A program made the translations under genes and the position numbers. This document shows, one piece after another, positions 16,913 through 25,118 of a stretch of 64,000 nucleotides of DNA. The number at the start of each line of letters is the position of its first letter. Within the stretch, counting starts at the first letter, position 1. The stretch comes from Anaerozeibacter sp031551775 (lineage in GTDB: Bacteria > Bacillota > Clostridia > Christensenellales > Aristaeellaceae). The notes beneath the pieces were generated by a model, which was given only the letters and a program-made list of their open reading frames with translations, ran no database searches and was not told the origin of the DNA. The DNA lies in the NCBI GenBank assembly GCA_031551775.1, contig JAVBND010000029.1, positions 5,763 through 69,762 on the forward strand, given 5' to 3'.

Positions 16913-17110
16913 TCAGTAAAGCCCAAAGATCGACCGGACCGAGCCAAAGAATTCGGAGACAAGGTTCACCACCATGAACAGGACGATGACCAGGCCCGCG
17001 AGCGTCGTCAGCATGGCCATGTCGTCGCGCCCCGCGCGGCTCAGGACCTGCGCCAGCACCGAGACCAGCACGCCGATCGCGGCGATCTTGAAGATCAGTT
17101 CGATGTCCAT
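16913..17110 (-). CDS. spoIIIAC: Stage III sporulation protein AC
   Basis: A 65-residue two-helix membrane protein, MDIELIFKIAAIGVLVSVL at the N terminus and VVNLVSEFFGSV near the C terminus, the family pattern and size. The ATG at 17110 follows AGGAGG; the open upstream extension of 15 codons was rejected. Confidence 0.93.
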   Translation of the reverse strand: MDIELIFKIAAIGVLVSVLAQVLSRAGRDDMAMLTTLAGLVIVLFMVVNLVSEFFGSVRSIFGLY

Positions 17111-17179
17111 CGCGCGCCTCCTTGCCTGCCGCGCGCCGTGTATCGCGCGGCGCATGGTGAGTTGATTTTTTTCACCCGC

Positions 17180-17695
17180 CTATATAAGACAAATGGCCAG
17201 CGCCAGCCCGGCGATCAGCCCGAGCGAGGTATAGAGCTTGGCCTGTTCCTCGGCCTTCTTGCGCGCGGCGAGCGACAGGCGCTCAAGTTCGCCCCTGACG
17301 CTCCCGATGAGCAGGCGCTGCTCCGACGCGCCCGACATGCCCAACCCCTCAAACAGGCGCTCAAGCGCGCGCATGTCCTCTTCCTCAAGGGATGAGAACC
17401 CCCCGCCGCGCGCGCGCAATTGATCGATTTGGTTCAGGTAGGCCCCAAGCGCCGAACGCGCGCCGGTCATGGAAGCGCCGATCGCTTTGAACGGTTCATG
17501 TGCGGCGGCAATCAGCGCTTCTTTGAGCGGAAGCAGCTTTTCAAGCATCTTGACTTCAAGCCGGCCAAGCGCCTGAACCAGCTCGCTCAACTGCTCGACG
17601 CGCCGCTTGCGCGCGGCGGCAAAGCTATGGCCCGCGGCCGCGCCGCAAAGCGTGAGCAAGAAGGCCGCCACCAGCCTCATCGTCCATCCGTCCAC
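17180..17695 (-). CDS. spoIIIAB: Stage III sporulation protein AB
   Basis: 171 residues with hydrophobic helices at both ends (about 6-24 and 155-171) and a helical, coiled-coil-prone middle, the SpoIIIAB architecture. LGRLEVKMLEKLLPLKEAL and FEGLGMSGASEQ are family-like. The GTG at 17695 lies 10 nt after GGAGG; an ATG at 17680 overlapping the spoIIIAA stop is an alternative. Confidence 0.9.
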   Translation of the reverse strand: MDGWTMRLVAAFLLTLCGAAAGHSFAAARKRRVEQLSELVQALGRLEVKMLEKLLPLKEALIAAAHEPFKAIGASMTGARSALGAYLNQIDQLRARGGGFSSLEEEDMRALERLFEGLGMSGASEQRLLIGSVRGELERLSLAARKKAEEQAKLYTSLGLIAGLALAICLI

Positions 17696-18534
17696 AGAAC
17701 GTCTCCCTCCCGGCCGAGGATCCGCGATACATGCCCCACTTCGCCATTCAGTTCCACATACCGTTCAAATACCCCCGAGCGGGTCATCGACCGAAGCGAC
17801 GGACGGCGCGCCGCGTCCTCAAACGTGCGCGCGTGCGCGGTCGCGAGAACCCCCACGCCGCACCGCGCAGCTTCCTCCACGGCTTCCGCGTCGCCCGCGT
17901 GCCCCAACTCGTCGGTCGCGATCACGTCGGGCGCGAGCGAGCGGAGCATGCGCATGATGGCGATGCGCTTGGGCGCGAACACGCTCACATCGGTGCGCGG
18001 CCCAAGCTCCATTAAGCCCTGAAGCTCGTCCCGCTCGTCGGCGACCGCGACGGCGAACCCGGTTTCGGACAAGCGCCTGATGAGCGAACGCAAAAGCGTG
18101 GTCTTGCCCATGCAGGGCGCGGACAGGATGAGCGTGCTCAGGACCGTGCCCCGATCGACAATGTAGGGGCAGACCTGCCCCGCCGCGCCTTCGACCGGGC
18201 GGCTTAAGCGGATGGCGAGCGACGTAACGGCTTGTACCGGCGCGTCCGCGCCCGAAGCGTAGCGCCCGGTCAGACCCACGCGCAGTCCCCCCGGAAGGCT
18301 GAAGAACCCTTCGCGCATTTCGCTTTCGCAGGCGTAAAGCGAATGCGCCGTGAGCGATGAGACCAGGTCGCGCATGATTTCGCCCGTCACCCGGTCGCCC
18401 TCAAGCCGCGTCCCCTTGTCAAGCCTGAACTCGACCGGCTGATTGACCCTGACGCGCACTTCGCGCACCTTCGATAAATCGATCTCCCCGATCCAGGCGA
18501 GCGCCTCCGGCAACCGTTCAACAAAAGCGCGCAT
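17677..18534 (-). CDS. spoIIIAA: Stage III sporulation protein AA (ATPase)
   Basis: Cytoplasmic ATPase related to type II/IV secretion ATPases that powers the mother-cell channel. The 285-residue product (ATG at 18534 behind GGGAGGAAGGGG) has a Walker A reading SAPCMGKTTLLR at about 142-153, the DERDEL and DVIATDELGH Walker B region, and an N-terminal RVRVNQPVEF segment. The first Walker A glycine is Ser here. First gene of the operon; I found no convincing sigma-E promoter. Confidence 0.94.
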   Translation of the reverse strand: MRAFVERLPEALAWIGEIDLSKVREVRVRVNQPVEFRLDKGTRLEGDRVTGEIMRDLVSSLTAHSLYACESEMREGFFSLPGGLRVGLTGRYASGADAPVQAVTSLAIRLSRPVEGAAGQVCPYIVDRGTVLSTLILSAPCMGKTTLLRSLIRRLSETGFAVAVADERDELQGLMELGPRTDVSVFAPKRIAIMRMLRSLAPDVIATDELGHAGDAEAVEEAARCGVGVLATAHARTFEDAARRPSLRSMTRSGVFERYVELNGEVGHVSRILGREGDVLWTDGR

Positions 18535-18712
18535 GTCCCCTTCCTCCCTGCGAGAATATATGAGCGCGCGAATTTGAAAAGACCGGACGGAGCGCTCTTG
18601 CCGCTCGCGCAAATTTATAAGCGATTGCACACAAGCATTGTATAAGAAGGCAAGATAATGAAAAAAATAACACGGATATCACCTGAACGACTGGCTTGCG
18701 CACCCTCCCGCC

Positions 18713-18741
18713 TTGACTTTGCGCGCGCCGTTTCTTATAAT
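18713..18741 (+). promoter_or_regulatory. SigA-type promoter of the PFOR gene
   Basis: TTGACT (18713-18718), exactly 17 bp, TATAAT (18736-18741): near-consensus vegetative promoter, leaving a leader of about 85 nt before the TTG start at 18834. This fits the high expression expected for a central fermentation enzyme. Confidence 0.85.
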
Positions 18742-18833
18742 AGAAGCGTTGTGATTCCCTATAACACAGGTTGCAAGGCGGGCGCGTTTGCGCGGGGACC
18801 TTGCTGGACAAATGTCAAAGGAGGCCTATCCAA

Positions 18834-21800
18834 TTGAGCACCAAGATGACCATTGACGGCAATACCGCTGCCAGCCATATCGCGTACGCGTTTAGCGATG
18901 TGGCCGCAATCTACCCGATCACGCCTTCCTCCCCCATGGCGGAGTTTGTTGACGAATGGGGCGCGGGCGGACGCAAGAACCTGTTCGGCCAGCAAGTGAA
19001 AGTGGCTGAAATGCAGTCCGAAGCCGGCGCGGCGGGCGCCGTGCACGGCTCGCTCTCAGCCGGCGCGCTGACCAGCACGTTCACCGCCTCCCAGGGCCTG
19101 CTGCTCATGATTCCCAATATGTACAAGATCGCCGGCGAGCTGCTGCCGTGCGTGTTCCACGTATCGGCCCGCGCGCTGGCCTACCACGCGCTGTCGATTT
19201 TCGGCGACCACTCGGACGTCATGGCCTGCCGCCAGACCGGCTTTGCGATGCTTGCCTCGAACACGGTCCAGGAAGCCAAGGACATGGCGCAGGTCGCCCA
19301 CCTCGCGACGCTCAAGTCGAAGGTGCCCTTCCTGCACTTCTTTGACGGCTTCCGCACCAGCCACGAAGTGCAGAAGATCGACGGCATCGACTACGACGAA
19401 ATCGCCTCCCTCGTTTCCTGGGACGAGATCAAGGCCTTCCGCGAAAATGGCCTCAATCCCGAGCATCCCATGCAGCACGGCACCGCGCAGAACCCGGACA
19501 TCTACTTCCAGGGCCGCGAAGCCGCCAACAAGTACTATGACGCCGCCCCGGCCATCGTCGAGGAGGTCATGAAGCAGGTGGGCAAGCTCACCGGCCGCAA
19601 GTACAAGCTCTTTGACTATGTGGGCGCGAAGGACGCGGAGCAGGTCATCATCGCGATGGGTTCGGGCTGCGAGGCCATCGAAGAGACCATTGATTACCTG
19701 ACCGCCAAGGGCGAAAAGGTGGGGCTCATCAAGGTGCACCTCTACCGCCCGTTCTCCATCAAGCACTTCCTCAAGGCGATTCCGGATACTTGCAAGAAGA
19801 TCGCCGTGCTCGACCGCACCAAGGAATCCGGATCGCTTGGCGAGCCGCTGTACGAAGATGTGGCGACCGCGCTTCGCGAGGCCGGCATGAACGACATCCA
19901 GGTTGTGGGCGGCCGTTACGGCCTGGGCTCCAAGGAGTTCAACCCCACCATGGTCAAGGCGGTCTATGACAACCTCAAGAAGGCTTCGCCCAAGAACCAC
20001 TTCACCGTGGGCATCACGGACGATGTGACCAAGCTCTCGCTCCCGCTGGGCAAGATCATCGACGTCGCGCCCGAAGGCACCAAGAGCTGCATGTTCTACG
20101 GCCTGGGCTCCGACGGCACCGTGGGCGCGAACAAGAACTCCATCAAGATCATCGGCGACCACACCAATATGTACGCCCAGGCGTATTTCAGCTACGACTC
20201 GAAAAAATCGGGCGGCATCACGGTCAGCCACCTGCGCTTTGGCAAGAAGCCGATCAAGTCAACCTACCTGATCGACTCGGCGGACTTCATCGCCTGCCAC
20301 AACCCGGCCTATGTCACCCGGTACGACATGGTTTCGGCGCTTAAACAGGGCGGCGTATTCCTGCTCAACAGCCCCTGGACGGCCGAGGAAATGAACGAGC
20401 AGTTGCCATCTTCCATGAAGCGGGCGCTCGCTTCCAAGAAGGCCAAGTTCTACACCATCGACGCCATCAAGCTTGCGCAGGAAGTCGGCATGGGCGGGCG
20501 CATCAACACCATCATGCAGGCGGCGTTCTTCAAGCTCGCCGATGTCATCCCCTACGCCAAGGCCGATGAATACATGAAGGCCTACGCCAAGAAAGCCTAC
20601 GGCAAGAAGGGCGACGAGGTCGTCAAGCAGAACCATCAGGCGATCGACATCGCGATCTCCGGCATCCGCGAAGTCAAGGTGCCCGCCGACTGGGCAAAGG
20701 CCACGAGCGGCGCGACCCCGGTCAAGGTGGAAGCTAACGAATACTTTGACGGCGTGGTCCTGCCCATCCTCTCCCAGCAGGGCGACAAGCTGCCCGTGTC
20801 GGCGTTCTCGGTGGACGGTTCGGTGCCCACCGGCACCACCAAGTTCGAAAAGCGCGGCATCGCGGTCAACGTGCCCGAGTGGCAAAAGGACAACTGCATC
20901 CAGTGCGGCTTCTGCTCGCTGGTTTGCCCGCACGCCTCCATCCGCCCCTACCTGCTAAACGCCGATCAGGCGAAAGCCGCGCCCGAAGGCTTTGAAGTAA
21001 AACCCGCCGCCGGCAAGGAATTTGGCGGCCTTGCGTACCGCATGCAGGTCAGCCCGCTGGATTGCACGGGCTGCGGAAACTGCGCCCAGGTGTGCCCCGC
21101 CAAGCAGAAGGCGCTCGTCCTGAAGCCGCTGGCAAGCCAGAAAGCCCAGGAAGAGAATTGGGCATACGCGCAGAAGCTGCCTGAGTTCAAGGGAAACCTC
21201 AACGTCAAGACCGTCAAGGGTTCGCAGTTCAAGAAGCCCCTGTTCGAGTTCTCCGGCGCGTGCGCGGGCTGCGGCGAGACCCCCTACGTCAAGCTCATCA
21301 CCCAGCTCTTTGGCGAGCGCATGATGGTCGCCAATGCGACCGGCTGCTCCTCGATTTACGGCGGCTCCGCGCCCACCTGCCCCTACACCGTCAATGACGA
21401 AGGCCACGGCCCGGCATGGGCGAACAGCCTGTTCGAAGACAACGCCGAGTTCGGCTTCGGCATGAACCTGGGCGTAAGCCAGCGCCGCGCGCGCCTGGCC
21501 GACAACGTCCGCGCCCTGAGCGAAAAGTGGGCCGAGTGGCCGGACAACGTTGCCGCGTGCAACGCTTGGCTAAACGGCATGGAAGACGCCGACGCATCGA
21601 AGGAAGCGGGCGCAAAGCTTTTGAGCCTGATCGAAGGCTGCAAGGATTGCGGCTGCTCGTGCGACGAGCAGTGCCAGGCGGTCTGGGCCGACCGCGATCT
21701 CCTGACCAAGAAGTCGGTCTGGATCTTCGGCGGGGACGGCTGGGCCTACGACATCGGCTACGGCGGACTCGACCACGTGCTTGCGCAGGGCGAAGACGTC

Positions 21801-22340
21801 AACATTCTGGTGCTTGACACCGAAGTATACTCCAACACCGGCGGACAGGCCTCGAAGGCGTCCCCGACCGGCGCGGTGGCGAAGTTCGCGGCCGCCGGCA
21901 AGCGCACCCGCAAGAAGGATCTGGGCATGATGGCCATGAGCTACGGTTACGTGTACGTGGCGCAGGTCGCCATGGGCGCCGACATGAACCAGTTGATCAA
22001 GGCGGTGAGCGAAGCCGAAGCCTACCACGGCCCGTCGCTGATCATCGCCTACGCGCCCTGCATCAACCACGGCATCGATATGGGCAAGGCGCAGGAAGAA
22101 GCCAAGAAGGCGGTCGCCGCCGGTTACTGGCCGCTGTACCGCTACAACCCGCAGGAGAATCACCCGCTGACGGTTGACAGCAAGGACCCGACCGCGTCCT
22201 ATCAGGACTTCATCCGCGGCGAGAACCGCTACTCAACGCTGCTCAGGCAGTTCCCGGACGTGGCGGACAAGCTGTTCGTAGAGGCCGAGCAGGAAGCCGC
22301 GATCCGCCTCGCCAACTACAAGAAGCTGGCCGAGAAATAA
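18834..22340 (+). CDS. nifJ: Pyruvate:ferredoxin (flavodoxin) oxidoreductase
   Basis: Oxidises pyruvate to acetyl-CoA and CO2 and reduces ferredoxin, the central step of clostridial fermentation. The single chain of 1168 residues contains the pyrimidine-binding domain at the N terminus (IYPITPSSPMAE), the two-cluster ferredoxin domain (CIQCGFCSLVC at 688 and CTGCGNCAQVC at 744) and the C-terminal ThDP domain with GDGWAYDIGYGG and SNTGGQASKA. The start is TTG at 18834, 9 nt after AAAGGAGG; the ATG at 18846 is too far from the ribosome site. A monocistronic unit between its own promoter and terminator. Confidence 0.97.
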   Translation: MSTKMTIDGNTAASHIAYAFSDVAAIYPITPSSPMAEFVDEWGAGGRKNLFGQQVKVAEMQSEAGAAGAVHGSLSAGALTSTFTASQGLLLMIPNMYKIAGELLPCVFHVSARALAYHALSIFGDHSDVMACRQTGFAMLASNTVQEAKDMAQVAHLATLKSKVPFLHFFDGFRTSHEVQKIDGIDYDEIASLVSWDEIKAFRENGLNPEHPMQHGTAQNPDIYFQGREAANKYYDAAPAIVEEVMKQVGKLTGRKYKLFDYVGAKDAEQVIIAMGSGCEAIEETIDYLTAKGEKVGLIKVHLYRPFSIKHFLKAIPDTCKKIAVLDRTKESGSLGEPLYEDVATALREAGMNDIQVVGGRYGLGSKEFNPTMVKAVYDNLKKASPKNHFTVGITDDVTKLSLPLGKIIDVAPEGTKSCMFYGLGSDGTVGANKNSIKIIGDHTNMYAQAYFSYDSKKSGGITVSHLRFGKKPIKSTYLIDSADFIACHNPAYVTRYDMVSALKQGGVFLLNSPWTAEEMNEQLPSSMKRALASKKAKFYTIDAIKLAQEVGMGGRINTIMQAAFFKLADVIPYAKADEYMKAYAKKAYGKKGDEVVKQNHQAIDIAISGIREVKVPADWAKATSGATPVKVEANEYFDGVVLPILSQQGDKLPVSAFSVDGSVPTGTTKFEKRGIAVNVPEWQKDNCIQCGFCSLVCPHASIRPYLLNADQAKAAPEGFEVKPAAGKEFGGLAYRMQVSPLDCTGCGNCAQVCPAKQKALVLKPLASQKAQEENWAYAQKLPEFKGNLNVKTVKGSQFKKPLFEFSGACAGCGETPYVKLITQLFGERMMVANATGCSSIYGGSAPTCPYTVNDEGHGPAWANSLFEDNAEFGFGMNLGVSQRRARLADNVRALSEKWAEWPDNVAACNAWLNGMEDADASKEAGAKLLSLIEGCKDCGCSCDEQCQAVWADRDLLTKKSVWIFGGDGWAYDIGYGGLDHVLAQGEDVNILVLDTEVYSNTGGQASKASPTGAVAKFAAAGKRTRKKDLGMMAMSYGYVYVAQVAMGADMNQLIKAVSEAEAYHGPSLIIAYAPCINHGIDMGKAQEEAKKAVAAGYWPLYRYNPQENHPLTVDSKDPTASYQDFIRGENRYSTLLRQFPDVADKLFVEAEQEAAIRLANYKKLAEK

Positions 22341-22355
22341 GGTCAAAAGGCAAGA

Positions 22356-22391
22356 GAGCCGCCGCGCATCGCGCGGCGGCTCCGGTTTTTT
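22356..22391 (+). terminator. Intrinsic terminator after PFOR
   Basis: A 12-bp perfect GC stem (22356-22367 with 22371-22382), 3-nt loop, followed by TTTTTT at 22386-22391. It begins 15 nt after the PFOR stop. Confidence 0.9.
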
Positions 22392-22424
22392 ATACCCGCG
22401 GATTGGTTTTTATGCATCCATCGG

Positions 22425-22454
22425 TTGCGCTTTACATTCATTCCATGCTATAAT
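22425..22454 (+). promoter_or_regulatory. Promoter of the DUF1858 gene
   Basis: TTGCGC (22425-22430), 18 bp, TATAAT (22449-22454), about 55 nt upstream of the ATG at 22517. Confidence 0.6.
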
Positions 22455-22516
22455 GTTCACGCATTCGGCCATACTGATGCCGAAAGGGATTTTTTCATAA
22501 TTTGGAGGTCTTTATC

Positions 22517-22717
22517 ATGGTTGACAAAACGATGAGCATTGGTCAGGTGCTGTCTCTCGACCGCGGCACCGCGCCCATTTTTATGAGCTACGGTATGCAC
22601 TGCCTGGGTTGCCCGCACGCGACCGCCGAGTCCCTCGAGCAGGCCGGCGCGGTGCACGGCATTGATGTGGATAAGTTGGTGGACGACTTGAACGCCCATC
22701 TCTTAGCGAACAAGTAA
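22517..22717 (+). CDS. DUF1858 redox-disulfide domain protein
   Basis: A 66-residue protein made entirely of a DUF1858 domain. It has GMHCLGCPHATAESLEQA at about 26-43, with a CxxC pair expected to form a redox disulfide; the family often accompanies hybrid-cluster and other anaerobic redox proteins. The ATG at 22517 lies 8 nt after GGAGG. It stands alone behind its own promoter; the next gene is a ferritin-like protein, consistent with redox or iron homeostasis, which is inference. Confidence 0.88.
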   Translation: MVDKTMSIGQVLSLDRGTAPIFMSYGMHCLGCPHATAESLEQAGAVHGIDVDKLVDDLNAHLLANK

Positions 22718-22735
22718 TGACGCGCCATCCCCCGG

Positions 22736-22811
22736 TTATACACGAATTATCCACAGAACCTGCGTTTGGCTCTGTGGATAATGTGGATAAAAGCGGGCGA
22801 CAGGTGGATAA
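22736..22811. promoter_or_regulatory. Cluster of five DnaA-box-like 9-mers
   Basis: Three copies of the consensus DnaA box TTATCCACA occur: 22747-22755 on the plus strand, 22773-22781 and 22782-22790 in tandem on the minus strand. Two near matches flank them: TTATACACG at 22736-22744 (plus) and TTATCCACC at 22803-22811 (minus). The first consensus box and the third also form an 11-bp perfect inverted repeat (22747-22757 with 22771-22781). No dnaA, dnaN or parAB is nearby, so this is more likely a titration or regulatory site than the origin. It lies between the DUF1858 and ferritin-like genes. Confidence 0.7.
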
Positions 22812-22834
22812 ACAGAGGATGGGGGGCGGTTGCG

Positions 22835-23323
22835 ATGAAGGTGGTTTTGAGCGACCTGGAAGGCCTTAGGATTGCCTCTGAAATGGAGAAGCGCGGCGTC
22901 GAAATGTACCGCCACGCCTCTCGCATCAGCAAGAAGCGCGAAGCCATCGACCTGCTCAAGCGCCTGGAAGAGGACGAAACGCGCCATCAGGCCAATTTTA
23001 CCGAGCAGTACGAGAAGGGCCTGCGTGAAAACGCGCATGACGCGCCCTACTCCGAAGAGGACAGCGCGTACCTTGCGGCGCTCGCGGCCGAAGTCGTGTT
23101 TCCGGGCGGGCTGATCGGCCTTGCGCGCGGCGCGGGCGTCGATGACCCGGTTCAGATTTTGCACAGCGCCATCGCCTCCGAGAAGGATTCCATTCTTTTT
23201 TATGACGAAATGGCGTATCGCACCCGGTCGGAAGACGCGCGGCGGGTATTTCAGGAGATTGCCAGGCAAGAGAGGCAGCACATGCTTGAGCTTATGGGGA
23301 TGCTGACGAAGGAGGAACCATGA
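22835..23323 (+). CDS. Ferritin-like/rubrerythrin-type di-iron protein
   Basis: A 162-residue four-helix protein with paired carboxylate motifs: EMEKRGVEMYRHA, EEDETRHQ, EKDSILFYDEM and ARQERQHMLE. These supply the Glu and ExxH ligands of a rubrerythrin-like di-iron site. The C-terminal rubredoxin domain of true rubrerythrin is missing. Likely role is peroxide or iron handling in an anaerobe. The ATG at 22835 follows GGGGGG; the gene overlaps the mutase start by 4 bp (ATGA). Confidence 0.87.
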   Translation: MKVVLSDLEGLRIASEMEKRGVEMYRHASRISKKREAIDLLKRLEEDETRHQANFTEQYEKGLRENAHDAPYSEEDSAYLAALAAEVVFPGGLIGLARGAGVDDPVQILHSAIASEKDSILFYDEMAYRTRSEDARRVFQEIARQERQHMLELMGMLTKEEP

Positions 23324-25044
23324 ATTACAGGCAAGCGTATGAACAATGGCTGACGGATTTTCGGGACGACGAGGCGACCTACCGGGAGCTTGCGTCGATT
23401 GAAGGCAATGAACGCGAGATTGAGGACCGCTTTTACGCGCCCCTGTCTTTCGGGACGGCGGGCATGCGCGGGGTGATCGGCGCGGGGCTCAACCGCATGA
23501 ACGTTTACAACGTCCGGCGCGCGACCGCCGCGCTGGCCGAGTACATCCTCAAGGAAAAAGGGCAGGCGGAGCGCGGCGTGGCCATCGCTTACGATTCGCG
23601 CAGGTGCTCTGCTCTGTTTGCGAAGCAGGCCGCGCTGACGCTGGCCGCGCGGGGCGTTCGGGCACATCTCTTTGATTCGCTCAGGCCGGTTCCGGTTTTG
23701 TCATTTACCGTCAGGCATTTACACTGCGTCGCGGGCATCGTCATCACCGCCAGCCACAACCCACCCGAATACAACGGCTACAAGGTGTATTGGGAGGACG
23801 GCGGCCAGATGCCGCCCGAGCGCGCGGGTGAGATTACCGCCCTCATCGACTTGATCGACATCAAAGACGCGGTCGCCATGGACGAAAAGGAGGCGCTCGG
23901 CAAGGACCTTTTGCGCATCATCCCCAAGGAAGTGGACGACAGCTACATCGAGACGGTCAAGAAACTGTGCGTCAATCCCCAGCTCGCGCGCGAAATGGGC
24001 GACAAGATCAAGATCGTCTATACGCCCCTGCACGGCTCGGGCAACATCCCGGTCCGGCGCGTGCTGAGGGAAATCGGCTTCAAGCACGTGTACGTCGTGC
24101 CCGAGCAGGAACTGCCCGACCCTGATTTCCCAACCGTCAAGGTGCCCAACCCCGAGGACCCGGCGGTCTTTACCCTGGCGCTCAAGCTTCAGGAGGAAAC
24201 AGGCGCCGACGCGGTGTTCGGCACCGACCCCGACTGCGACCGCGTGGGCATTGCGGTCAAGGACGGGGCGGGCAAGGTGCACATCTTGACCGGCAACCAA
24301 ATCGGCTGCTTGCTTTTGCACTACATCCTCTCGCAGAAAGCCGAGCGCGGGGAACTGCCCAAGGACGGCGCGGCGGTCAAGTCCATCGTGACCACCGAGA
24401 GGGCGCGCGCGATCGCAAACCACTACGGCGTGACGCTCTTTGACGTGCTGACCGGATTCAAGTTCATCGCCGAGATGATCGCCCGCTTTGAGACCGAGCA
24501 TGACCACACCTTCCTGTTCGGCTTTGAGGAGTCCTTCGGGTACCTGTCGGGCACCGAAGTGCGCGACAAGGACGGCGTCAACGCGTGCATGCTGATCGCC
24601 GAGACTGCGGCCTTCAACAAAAAGCGCGGCATGACGCTCTACGACGCGCTTGAGGCGCTGTTCAAGGAATTCGGCTACTACGGCGAAGAGATGACCGCGT
24701 TCTCGCTTGCGGGCAAGGACGGGCTTGAAAAGATCGGCAAGATCATGAAGTCGCTTCGGGCGGACCCGCCGCAGGCGTTTGGCGAATTCCGGGTGATCGC
24801 CGTGCGCGATTACCTGACCGGCATGCGCGTGGAGGACGGCGTCGCCTCGCACCTCGGCCTGCCGGTTTCAGACGCGCTGTATTTCGAGTTGACCAAGGGC
24901 GCGTGGCTGTGCGTCAGGCCCTCTGGCACCGAGCCCAAGATCCGCATTTACGCCAACGCCGTGAGCGATTCGAAGGAGAAGACCGACAGCATGCTATTAG
25001 AGCTTACGAAGAGCGCGACCAAGCGCTTGGAAGAAAAACCGTAG
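23320..25044 (+). CDS. pgcA: Phosphoglucomutase/phosphomannomutase
   Basis: Alpha-D-phosphohexomutase interconverting hexose 1- and 6-phosphates. The 574-residue protein has the phosphoserine loop TASHNPPEYNGYKVYW (active Ser at about 144), metal loop GTDPDCDRVG, sugar loop GFEESFGYLSG and phosphate-binding RPSGTEPKIRIY. Size matches the Bacillus PgcA type. Glucose 1-phosphate from it would feed the GlgC and GalT reactions encoded elsewhere in the window. Confidence 0.95.
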   Translation: MNYRQAYEQWLTDFRDDEATYRELASIEGNEREIEDRFYAPLSFGTAGMRGVIGAGLNRMNVYNVRRATAALAEYILKEKGQAERGVAIAYDSRRCSALFAKQAALTLAARGVRAHLFDSLRPVPVLSFTVRHLHCVAGIVITASHNPPEYNGYKVYWEDGGQMPPERAGEITALIDLIDIKDAVAMDEKEALGKDLLRIIPKEVDDSYIETVKKLCVNPQLAREMGDKIKIVYTPLHGSGNIPVRRVLREIGFKHVYVVPEQELPDPDFPTVKVPNPEDPAVFTLALKLQEETGADAVFGTDPDCDRVGIAVKDGAGKVHILTGNQIGCLLLHYILSQKAERGELPKDGAAVKSIVTTERARAIANHYGVTLFDVLTGFKFIAEMIARFETEHDHTFLFGFEESFGYLSGTEVRDKDGVNACMLIAETAAFNKKRGMTLYDALEALFKEFGYYGEEMTAFSLAGKDGLEKIGKIMKSLRADPPQAFGEFRVIAVRDYLTGMRVEDGVASHLGLPVSDALYFELTKGAWLCVRPSGTEPKIRIYANAVSDSKEKTDSMLLELTKSATKRLEEKP

Positions 25045-25072
25045 CATAAACTTCCAATATATGGTAAGATGG

Positions 25073-25094
25073 GGCGTGCCTTGAAAGGCACGCC
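25073..25094 (+). other. Hairpin just upstream of the caspase-like gene
   Basis: GGCGTGCC (25073-25080) pairs with GGCACGCC (25087-25094), extended by TT/AA inside. It ends about 10 nt before the GGAGG ribosome site of the next gene and lacks a T-run, so it may be a weak terminator or a leader structure. Confidence 0.5.
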
Positions 25095-25118
25095 TGATTT
25101 GTGTCGGAGGTGCGGCCT

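Noticed and set aside
18535..18712. Sigma-E promoter of the spoIIIA operon
   Set aside because: On the minus strand TATACAAT (18637-18644) matches 7 of 8 bases of the -10, but no matching -35 lies 13-15 nt upstream, so I do not annotate it. I see nothing else in this stretch.
19056..20231. 391-codon open frame antisense to the PFOR gene
   Set aside because: It is the complement of highly conserved PFOR codons; in this GC-rich DNA antisense frames stay open by codon bias. Its translation has no recognisable domain or ribosome site.
22736..22811. Chromosomal origin of replication
   Set aside because: DnaA boxes are present, but there is no dnaA, dnaN, recF, rpmH or par gene and no clear AT-rich unwinding element. 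A DnaA-binding cluster is the safer call.
23719..24852. 377-codon minus-strand frame over the phosphoglucomutase gene
   Set aside because: Shadow of the conserved plus-strand mutase; low-complexity translation rich in Arg, His and Val.
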